Part shown: piece by piece, positions 1 to 4,583 of the stretch
Layout of the letters: each line of letters starts with the position of its first letter
How positions within the stretch are numbered: position 1 is the stretch's first letter
Assembly: GCA_023265735.1 (NCBI GenBank)
Contig: JAHFSN010000062.1
Span: 1-8,589 of the forward strand
Direction of reading: 5' to 3'
Length of the DNA: 8,589 nucleotides
DNA from: Spirochaetaceae bacterium
GTDB lineage: Bacteria; Spirochaetota; Spirochaetia; JABEVK01
Position numbers and translations under genes: made by a program
The notes under the pieces: generated by a model
The model's database searches: none
What the model was told of the DNA's origin: nothing
Seen by the model: only the letters and a program-made list of their open reading frames with translations

Positions 1-66
1 CTGAACTACGCCCGGGAGTTTGGCACCGACCGCCCCGACACCGTGGACTGGAAGTGGCCCTGGTAG
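1..66 (+). CDS. C-terminal end of a probable phosphoketolase (partial)
   Basis: The window starts inside a gene read in frame 1 and ending at TAG (64-66). Only 21 residues remain, ending in DWKWPW. The pattern of a Tyr-Ala-Arg-Glu helix, then Gly-x-Asp-x-Pro, then Asp-Trp-x-Trp-Pro at the extreme C-terminus matches what I recall of xylulose-5-phosphate/fructose-6-phosphate phosphoketolases, the thiamine-diphosphate enzymes that make acetyl phosphate in the cytoplasm. The catalytic domains lie outside the window, so the call rests on the tail alone and could be wrong. The next gene on the same strand starts 111 bp later, after a leader with hairpins, so co-transcription is possible but not shown. 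Confidence 0.5.
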   Translation: MNYAREFGTDRPDTVDWKWPW

Positions 67-74
67 GCGCAAAA

Positions 75-94
75 AGGGATTTATGAAATTCCCT
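75..94. repeat. Imperfect inverted repeat, first of three in the DUF389 leader
   Basis: AGGGA at 75-79 pairs with TCCCT at 90-94. After one T/T mismatch, TT at 81-82 pairs with AA at 87-88, leaving a four-base loop. It lies just after the stop of the upstream gene and next to two perfect inverted repeats. Alone it is weak; its interest comes from the tandem arrangement. Confidence 0.4.
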
Positions 95-95
95 A

Positions 96-117
96 GCAAT
101 ATTCTCATGAATATTGC
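96..117. repeat. Perfect 9-bp inverted repeat with TCAT loop (operator or leader hairpin)
   Basis: GCAATATTC (96-104) is exactly complementary to GAATATTGC (109-117) across a 4-base spacer. The stem is AT-rich and is followed by CTTGG, not a T run, so it does not look like an ordinary intrinsic terminator. It could be an operator for a dimeric regulator of the DUF389 gene, a transcript-end structure of the upstream gene, or part of a structured leader. The symmetry is visible directly; the function is not. Confidence 0.5.
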
Positions 118-131
118 CTTGGTCGGAGAAA

Positions 132-158
132 CCTGCTACGGTCACGAGACGTAGCAGG
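132..158 (+). promoter_or_regulatory. Perfect 9-bp hairpin just upstream of the DUF389 ribosome binding site
   Basis: CCTGCTACG (132-140) pairs perfectly with CGTAGCAGG (150-158) around a 9-base loop. The stem ends 7 bases before the AGGGAGG ribosome binding site (166-172), which itself stands 5 bases before the ATG at 178. No T tract follows, so intrinsic termination is unlikely. The position fits a leader structure that could affect translation or mRNA stability, but no known riboswitch class is recognisable. Confidence 0.5.
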
Positions 159-177
159 AACCGACAGGGAGGCCGTC

Positions 178-1239
178 ATGGAGAACAGAAGTTGGGGTCG
201 CAGGTTCGGTGAAGTCTTCCGGCTCGATACCGATGTCGACCGGGAGGGGACGACCACCACGATACGGGAGAGCGTGGCCTTCAGGGGGACGAACCTCTGG
301 GCGCTCATACTGGCCATCCTGGTGGCCAGTATCGGTCTGAACGTCAACTCCACGGCCGTCATCATTGGCGCCATGCTGATTAGCCCCCTCATGGGACCGA
401 TCACGGGGGCGGGCCTCGCCCTGGGAATCTATGACGTCGGTCTTCTGAGAAGGTCTCTCGCCAACCTGGCCCTGATGACGGTGATCAGCCTGGGCGTTTC
501 CACGGCGTACTTCTGGATCTCGCCCCTCGGGGCCACGACGAGCGAGCTTTTGGCACGGACAACGCCCACGTTCTATGACGTCCTTATCGCCCTTTTAGGG
601 GGATCAGCTCTGATGGTAGGGGTCTCCCGAAAGAACCGGAGCAGCAATATCTTGGCGGGTGTCGCCATCGCTACGGCGCTTATGCCCCCCCTCTGCACCG
701 CGGGCTACGGGCTTGCGTCACATAACGTCTCGATCTTTGCCGGAGCCTTCTACCTCTACCTCATCAACAGTGTCTTCATCGGTCTCGCCACGTATCTTTT
801 TAGCAAGGCGTTGAAACTCCGAGTCTTCACCCAGAACCAGGACAACGAGCGGCGGATCAAGAGGCTCCACGTTGCCCTGACCGCGGTGGCCATCGTCGTT
901 TTTATCACCCCCAGCATTTTCGTCGCCTACGATGTTGTGCGGGAGAGCACCTGGAGAGCCAATTTGGCGAACTACCAGAAGGCGAACTTCACCTTCCCGG
1001 AAAGCCAGGTTCTCAACACCCAGGTGACGGGTCAGGGAAATCACCGGGTCCTGGAGGTTGCGCTGGCTGGCGCCCCCCTTTCCCAGGACTTGCGGGATCA
1101 CCTGAACCAGCTGCTCCCCCAGTACGGACTCGACGGATTGTCCCTCAGATTTGTCCAGGGCACCACGGAGGCTCCTTCGCCGAAATCCTCGGTGGAGTCG
1201 CTCGTCCCCCAGGTCACTTGGCATGGGGCGACCTCCTGA
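178..1239 (+). CDS. DUF389-family integral membrane protein
   Basis: This 353-residue protein belongs to the DUF389 family, whose biochemical function is not established. Conserved family blocks are visible: the Gly-Leu-Asn-x-Asn-Ser then Val-Ile-Ile-Gly-Ala-Met-Leu-Ile-Ser-Pro-Leu-Met-Gly-Pro segment (residues 53-74), and a block with Gly-Val-Ala-Ile-Ala-Thr-Ala-Leu-Met-Pro-Pro-Leu (161-172). About seven hydrophobic helices are predicted near residues 41-58, 59-84, 93-113, 134-149, 157-180, 184-209 and 231-253. A soluble C-terminal tail follows. The ATG is supported by AGGGAGG at 166-172. The reading frame stops at 1239, but the overlapping frame (1218-1403) encodes what looks like the family's usual last segment, so this version may be truncated by a frameshift. 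The gene stands alone behind a leader with inverted repeats. Confidence 0.85.
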   Translation: MENRSWGRRFGEVFRLDTDVDREGTTTTIRESVAFRGTNLWALILAILVASIGLNVNSTAVIIGAMLISPLMGPITGAGLALGIYDVGLLRRSLANLALMTVISLGVSTAYFWISPLGATTSELLARTTPTFYDVLIALLGGSALMVGVSRKNRSSNILAGVAIATALMPPLCTAGYGLASHNVSIFAGAFYLYLINSVFIGLATYLFSKALKLRVFTQNQDNERRIKRLHVALTAVAIVVFITPSIFVAYDVVRESTWRANLANYQKANFTFPESQVLNTQVTGQGNHRVLEVALAGAPLSQDLRDHLNQLLPQYGLDGLSLRFVQGTTEAPSPKSSVESLVPQVTWHGATS

Positions 1240-1403
1240 CCCAGCCGGTTGGTGCTTTGGGGGTCCAGCGCTCCCCCGTAGCGTTTGCCCGGTGGACGGT
1301 TGACGTGCCCGCCGCCGAGAAGGAGCGTCTTCGGGTCTTCCTCAAGCTTCGTCTGGGAATTCCCGATTTGGAGCTTGTCCACGAGACCCTTTCAAAGCCT
1401 TGA
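1218..1403 (+). pseudogene. Out-of-frame C-terminal segment of the DUF389 gene (probable frameshift) or small overlapping gene
   Basis: This reading frame overlaps the end of the DUF389 gene by 22 bp and could begin at a TTG (1218), giving 61 residues. The part from about residue 20 (RSPVAFARWTVDVP, then an amphipathic helix with FLKLRLGIPDLELVHE) looks like real protein. It recalls the final beta-strand/helix/strand unit that I associate with longer DUF389 proteins of about 400 residues or more, with a conserved Trp and a Leu-Lys-x-Arg-Leu helix. No good ribosome binding site precedes the TTG. Joining the frames needs a -1 (or +2) shift before the TGA at 1237-1239; the GGGG run at 1225-1228 is a candidate place. 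Alternatives are a sequencing indel, a true frameshift mutation, programmed frameshifting or a separate small gene. Confidence 0.5.
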
Positions 1404-1455
1404 AGCTCTCTCCTAATAATCTAAGAATGCGAATCATATTTTTAATAAATTATTG

Positions 1456-1484
1456 TTGAACATTCTAATATTCCATCGTACACT
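1456..1484 (+). promoter_or_regulatory. Candidate sigma-70-type promoter for the reductase/secreted-protein pair
   Basis: TTGAAC (1456-1461) and TACACT (1479-1484) are separated by 17 bp, and each matches 4 of 6 consensus positions. They lie in the AT-rich gap 1404-1504. Transcription would begin near 1491, giving a very short leader that still includes AAGGGGGA (1493-1500) before the ATG at 1505. The spacing is good but the boxes are imperfect, so this is only a candidate. I see no convincing terminator for the upstream gene in the gap. Confidence 0.35.
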
Positions 1485-1504
1485 CTCCCTGCAAGGGGGA
1501 TCCT

Positions 1505-2275
1505 ATGGCGCCAAGGATCGGACTGTTTGGATTCGGAAAGGCGGGAAGGGCCGTGGCAACCATTCTCCTCAACAGCAAGGAAACCCGCCTCGAGTGGGTT
1601 GTCCGGCGGAGTCACAGGATGGAACACAGGTCCGTGCCGGAGTATCTGGGAATCGATTCGGACGAACCGGGGACGATCATCTCGGTGGAAGCCGAGGAGT
1701 ACAGACAGCTCTTTCAAAGGCGGCCCGTCGATATCGTGGTGGATTTCTCCTCGGAGGAAGGGCTGGGCGAGTACCTGCCTATGGTCCGTGAGGGAGGGAT
1801 TCCCGTGGTTTCGGCCATCTCCCACTATTCTGCCGAGGCCATCGGCCAGTTGGTTGACCTGTCGCGGTCGGTACCCCTCTTGTGGTCGCCCAACATCACC
1901 CTTGGGGTCAACTTTCTCCTCCGGGCCTCACGCATTCTCCGCAAAATCGCGCCCTGGGCCGATGTCGAAGTCGTCGAAGAGCACTTCCGGGAAAAACGTG
2001 AGGTATCCGGAACGGCGAAGAGGCTCGCCGAGGCCGTCGATTATCCCGTGGAGCAGATCAAGTCCATCCGAGCCGGAGGGATCATTGGCAAACACGAAGT
2101 GCTGTTTGGGTTTCCCTTTCAGACCGTGAGGCTTATCCACGAATCCATCAGCCGGGAGGCCTTTGGAAACGGCGCCCTCTTCGCTGTCAAACACCTCCTC
2201 GGAAAGCCTGCGGGTCTCTATTCCATGGAGGATCTTCTGGAGCCCTGGTTTGCGACTTCGGAGAGCGTCGGATGA
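1505..2275 (+). CDS. DapB-like reductase (4-hydroxy-tetrahydrodipicolinate reductase family, divergent)
   Basis: This 256-residue cytoplasmic protein is close in length to bacterial DapB (about 270), the NAD(P)H-dependent reductase of lysine/diaminopimelate synthesis. Family signatures are the N-terminal dinucleotide fold with Gly-Phe-Gly-Lys-Ala-Gly-Arg (residues 9-15), Val-Asp-Phe-Ser (79-82), Ser-Pro-Asn-Ile-Thr-Leu-Gly-Val-Asn-Phe (128-137), Glu-His-x-x-x-Lys then Ser-Gly-Thr-Ala (159-171), and a C-terminal Arg-Ala-Gly-Gly-Ile-Ile-Gly-x-His-Glu-Val block (189-199). The catalytic His (160) and Lys (164) are kept. The usual second His is Phe161, and the Lys-x-Asp-x-Pro-Ser-Gly loop is one residue shorter and lacks Asp and Pro. 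It may be a paralogue acting on another imine-type substrate. AGGGGG 5 bases upstream supports the ATG. The stop overlaps the next start (ATGA), so translation is probably coupled. Confidence 0.8.
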   Translation: MAPRIGLFGFGKAGRAVATILLNSKETRLEWVVRRSHRMEHRSVPEYLGIDSDEPGTIISVEAEEYRQLFQRRPVDIVVDFSSEEGLGEYLPMVREGGIPVVSAISHYSAEAIGQLVDLSRSVPLLWSPNITLGVNFLLRASRILRKIAPWADVEVVEEHFREKREVSGTAKRLAEAVDYPVEQIKSIRAGGIIGKHEVLFGFPFQTVRLIHESISREAFGNGALFAVKHLLGKPAGLYSMEDLLEPWFATSESVG

Positions 2276-2769
2276 AATTCCTGGTGGCGGTCCTTCTCGT
2301 CTGGGTGTCTGGGGTGGCCCAGGCCCAGACAGACGATTTCGAATCCCAGCGCCAAGCTCTCCTCTCCCACGGCGACCTCAAGACGTTGGCGTCCGGGAAC
2401 GAGGAAGTCTTTTTGGCAGATTCGGTTCCCAAGGGCACCTATGAGAATCTCGCCAACGGCCAGGCCGGCGTGGGAACTTACGAGATCGACTGCCTCCCGG
2501 TCCAGATTGAAACAGAAGGGGGAGAGTGGTCCCAGGTGCTCGCCTTCTGCCTCGACGAGACGGGTTTCGGTTACCGAAAGGATCAGCCCGTGGTCCTCCT
2601 GGCTCCCCGAACCTTGGCCCTCGGTGAAAAACCGTTACTTCGAGTCTTGGCGACCCCAGTGTGGGCAAAGTCTCCTCTTTCCCTCGGGCTGTCGAACCCC
2701 CAAGAGAATTTGACCAGGGTCCCGGTGCTTCGCGTACTGGCTAGCGTTTCCCATTCCTCATGGGACTAG
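2272..2769 (+). CDS. Small exported protein of unknown function
   Basis: I do not recognise this 165-residue protein. It starts with a clear signal peptide (Met-Lys, hydrophobic core 3-13, then Ala-Gln-Ala-Gln with probable cleavage near residue 18 or 19), so it should be periplasmic or extracellular. The mature part is mostly acidic in its first half and contains two Cys (74 and 93) that could form a disulfide, plus a strand-rich C-terminal region with a repeated Leu-Arg-Val-Leu-Ala (123-127 and 153-157). There is no lipobox. Its ATG overlaps the stop of the DapB-like gene (ATGA), so the two are almost certainly co-translated, an unusual pairing of a cytoplasmic reductase with a secreted protein. 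The last codons overlap a truncated oxidoreductase gene on the other strand and sit on a 12-bp palindrome, so the C-terminus may have been changed by rearrangement. Confidence 0.75.
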   Translation: MKFLVAVLLVWVSGVAQAQTDDFESQRQALLSHGDLKTLASGNEEVFLADSVPKGTYENLANGQAGVGTYEIDCLPVQIETEGGEWSQVLAFCLDETGFGYRKDQPVVLLAPRTLALGEKPLLRVLATPVWAKSPLSLGLSNPQENLTRVPVLRVLASVSHSSWD

Positions 2770-2884
2770 TCCCGAAGGCCCGATTTCGAACCATTACCTC
2801 TCCAGGACCTGGCCGATGCGTGAACACCTGCTGGAGATGAAGGATCTCCGGGCCGCTGGGCCCAGTGGCAACAATCGCTCTCAT
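2741..2884 (-). pseudogene. N-terminal remnant of a quinone oxidoreductase-type MDR gene
   Basis: Starting at ATG (2884) on the minus strand, 47 codons read MRAIVATGPSGPEILHL and then a PGPGEVMVR stretch. This is the hallmark N-terminus of NADPH:quinone oxidoreductases and related medium-chain dehydrogenases (Gly-x-Pro-Glu-x-Leu, then Pro-Gly-Pro-Gly-Glu-Val-x-Val-Arg). Normal family members have about 320-340 residues. Here the similarity stops after about residue 41, in a Gly-Thr-Ser-Pro that aligns with the usual Gly-Val-Asn-Pro, and a TAG follows at 2741-2743. The nucleotide-binding domain is absent. A strong AAGGAG (2890-2895) lies 5 bases before the ATG, and the anti-sigma stop is only 35 bp upstream, so the fragment may still be transcribed and translated. 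Its 3' end overlaps the convergent secreted-protein gene by 29 bp. Confidence 0.7.
2762..2773. repeat. Perfect 12-bp palindrome at a gene-remnant junction
   Basis: GGGACTAGTCCC is fully self-complementary. It contains the stop codon of the secreted-protein gene (2767-2769) and falls where similarity of the opposite-strand oxidoreductase remnant to its family runs out. It could mark a recombination or deletion breakpoint, act as a small bidirectional hairpin between convergent genes, or be chance. No T tract follows on either strand. Confidence 0.4.
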
Positions 2885-2919
2885 GAAGGCTCCTTGACTA
2901 TTTCCAGATTCGATTCTTT

Positions 2920-3477
2920 CTATTGGCTCCCCACCATGACGGGAGGAGCCGTGGGAAGGGGACTGCCCTCCAAGGGCTCTACGGTCAAAAAGAACTCGTG
3001 GAATCCGAGAAAGCCCGAGGGAATGGTGAGCGAGAGGGACCCATAACCGTCGGCGTTCACCGAAAACAAACCGGCGCTTCGCACCTCGGTTCCTTTCTTC
3101 AGCCAAAGCTGATACTGGCCACGGGGAGGCTTGGGCAGGTCGCGCACCGCAAGAATCCCGTGATTGTCGTCAGGGTCCAGGACTATGGTTCCAAAAGCCT
3201 TGGGAGCCAGCGGGCCGCCAGACATCATGACCACCTGGAGGCCGGATTTCATGGGCGCCGGCTTGGAGAGCAGCCACTGAGTGAGGTTCCCTCCTGCTAG
3301 AATCAAGATGGCCGCCGCCGCCAGCCCTCCCCAGGCCCGACCGGGAAACCGTGACCGTCGCGGTGACCCTGCCACGGCGTCCATAAGGCGACCTTCGAGA
3401 CTGGGTGGCGGCTCACGAAGTGGCACCGCCAAATTGAGTTCGTCGCCCAAAGGACTCTCCCACCAAGAGTTCTTCAT
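2920..3477 (-). CDS. RskA-type anti-sigma factor with short cytoplasmic domain
   Basis: This 185-residue single-pass membrane protein should hold the neighbouring ECF sigma factor inactive at the inner membrane. One transmembrane helix lies at about residues 49-70. The extracytoplasmic part (about 80-183) matches the anti-sigma-K factor RskA C-terminal domain: Gly-Thr-Ile-Val-Leu-Asp-Pro-Asp (96-103), Leu-Pro-Lys-Pro-Pro-Arg-Gly-x-Tyr-Gln-Leu-Trp-Leu (114-126), Ser-Ala-Gly-Leu-Phe (134-138) and Thr-Val-Glu-Pro-x-x-Gly-Ser-Pro-x-Pro-Thr (165-176). The cytoplasmic portion is only about 48 residues and has no Cys or His, so the usual zinc-binding anti-sigma motif is absent and the sigma-binding domain looks shortened. 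Its ATG overlaps the sigma stop (ATGA), with AGAGAGG a few bases upstream inside the sigma gene, so the two proteins are probably made in matched amounts. Confidence 0.85.
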   Translation of the reverse strand: MKNSWWESPLGDELNLAVPLREPPPSLEGRLMDAVAGSPRRSRFPGRAWGGLAAAAILILAGGNLTQWLLSKPAPMKSGLQVVMMSGGPLAPKAFGTIVLDPDDNHGILAVRDLPKPPRGQYQLWLKKGTEVRSAGLFSVNADGYGSLSLTIPSGFLGFHEFFLTVEPLEGSPLPTAPPVMVGSQ

Positions 3478-4007
3478 CCCAGACCTCTCTTTCGAAGCCC
3501 GAGCAGGGCCTCCCGAATCCGCGACTTCACCGTCCCCAAGGGCTCGCCCAAGGCGAGGGAAATCTCCCTATGGCTTAACCCCTGATAGTAGGACATGGCC
3601 AGCACCTTCCTTTGGGCAACGGGCAGCCGCGCGAGCCGACTTCTGACGCCATCAACGGTAACGGCATCTTCGAAGACATCCTCGGGACCCGGATGGGACG
3701 AAACCAAATCCTCAGGAAGGGAATGGTTGATCTGGTGCTGCCGCAAGAGATCAATGGAGCGGTTTCTGGCGATCCGAAGCACCCAGGTGAGCACCGCAGC
3801 CTTGGCGGACCTGAACATTCTCGCCTTGGACCACACCCGGAGGAAGACATCTTGGGTGGCCTCTTCTGCAAGCGCCGAGTCGCGAAGGATGTGAACGGCG
3901 AGGCCGAAAACCCTGGCCCCATGGCGGCGGTAGAGCAGGCGAAGGGCTTCCGGGTCGCCTTCGGAAATGCGAACCATGAGGGTCTCATCGCTTTCACTCA
4001 GGGGCAT
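3474..4007 (-). CDS. ECF-subfamily RNA polymerase sigma factor
   Basis: This 177-residue protein has the standard two-domain ECF layout. Region 2 (about 18-90) includes the Leu-Tyr-Arg-Arg-His start, Ala-Glu-Glu-Ala-Thr-Gln-Asp-Val-Phe-Leu-Arg-Val-Trp (47-59), and Trp-Val-Leu-Arg-Ile-Ala-Arg-Asn-Arg-Ser-Ile-Asp (75-86), which contacts the -10 element. Region 4 (about 120-172) has Leu-Pro-x-x-Gln-Arg-Lys-Val-Leu (128-136), the helix-turn-helix around Gly-Leu-Ser-His-Arg-Glu-Ile (143-149), and Gly-Thr-Val-Lys-Ser-Arg (158-163). The partner RskA-type protein and domain pattern fit the SigK/RpoE-like class. The start follows the TPR gene stop by 14 bp and has only a weak ribosome binding site, which suggests translational coupling. 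Target promoters and the inducing signal cannot be read from this window. Confidence 0.92.
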   Translation of the reverse strand: MPLSESDETLMVRISEGDPEALRLLYRRHGARVFGLAVHILRDSALAEEATQDVFLRVWSKARMFRSAKAAVLTWVLRIARNRSIDLLRQHQINHSLPEDLVSSHPGPEDVFEDAVTVDGVRSRLARLPVAQRKVLAMSYYQGLSHREISLALGEPLGTVKSRIREALLGLRKRGLG

Positions 4008-4021
4008 CGTGAAAAGATACC

Positions 4022-4501
4022 CTACCGATTCACATACTCGTCAATCTTCTCCAGGAGTTCTTTGGCGTTCTTGTTGCCGGCTTTTTGGAGAATGACGTAC
4101 TGCTGCACGGCCTTCGTCAGGTCGCCGGACTGAAGGTAGGCCTCACCATAGTACTCCCGGGCTTCGGGGAAGTTGGGCTTGAGGGACAGCGCTTTGTCAT
4201 AGTAGCCAAAGGCCTCGGCGACTCTCCCCAGCTTCCGGGTGCAATACCCCAGCATGTTGTATGCCTCGGCGTAATTGGCATTCAGGGCGATGGCCTTTTT
4301 AAAGTCCTGGATCGCCTCATCGTATTTGTCGGATTGAGAGAGCCGATACCCGGCGTTGTACCAGTCGGCTGCTGTTGTGGGGTTCGACGAGACGGTGGCT
4401 CCCCCCGATGAGGAAGAGGAACCGCCCGACGAGGTTCCCACCGAATAGACTTGGGTCCAGACGGCGATGCTCAGGACCGAAACAAGAACAAGTGCTTTCA
4501 T
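4022..4501 (-). CDS. Exported TPR-repeat protein
   Basis: This 159-residue protein has an N-terminal hydrophobic signal sequence (about residues 2-20, no lipobox Cys), a Ser/Gly-rich linker (23-40) and three tetratricopeptide repeats at about 45-78, 79-112 and 113-146. The first two end in the typical Ala-Ile-Ala-Leu-Asn and Ala-Leu-Ser-Leu-Lys-Pro. TPR helices form protein-binding surfaces, so this is probably a periplasmic adaptor. AGGAGA (4507-4512) 5 bases upstream supports the ATG. It is the first gene of a tight minus-strand cluster with the ECF sigma factor (14-bp gap) and its anti-sigma factor. That hints at a role in the same envelope response, for example as an accessory signal component, but this is inference. 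Confidence 0.88.
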   Translation of the reverse strand: MKALVLVSVLSIAVWTQVYSVGTSSGGSSSSSGGATVSSNPTTAADWYNAGYRLSQSDKYDEAIQDFKKAIALNANYAEAYNMLGYCTRKLGRVAEAFGYYDKALSLKPNFPEAREYYGEAYLQSGDLTKAVQQYVILQKAGNKNAKELLEKIDEYVNR

Positions 4502-4559
4502 GATTGTCTCCTGCGGATCTTTACGTCAGAGAGGAGCCATCGGATGGAAAATCTTTGCC

Positions 4560-4578
4560 CCTCGTCCTAGGGACGAGG
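4560..4578 (-). terminator. Strong hairpin after the OmpA-domain gene, possible terminator
   Basis: CCTCGTCC (4560-4567) pairs perfectly with GGACGAGG (4571-4578) around a 3-base loop. It lies 6-24 bases past the stop of the 852-residue gene. On the minus-strand transcript it is followed by GGGGCAAAGATTTT, so the U run is short and displaced. It may be an imperfect intrinsic terminator or an mRNA-stabilising 3' hairpin. It separates the OmpA-domain gene from the TPR/sigma/anti-sigma cluster, which would then need its own promoter within 4502-4559; I could not assign one. Confidence 0.45.
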
Positions 4579-4583
4579 CCTCG

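Noticed and set aside
114..142. TTGCCT ... TACGGT as a promoter for the DUF389 gene
   Set aside because: The -10 matches only 3 of 6 positions and overlaps the perfect hairpin at 132-158, so it is too weak to claim.
1391..1404. Short TTCAA/TTGAA inverted repeat at the end of the 1218-1403 frame, considered as a terminator
   Set aside because: The stem is only 5 AT-rich base pairs and no T run follows immediately.
2741..3106. Full 121-codon minus-strand frame containing the oxidoreductase remnant
   Set aside because: Only the last 47 codons from the ATG at 2884 look like protein and have a ribosome binding site. The upstream part is a shadow of the anti-sigma gene.
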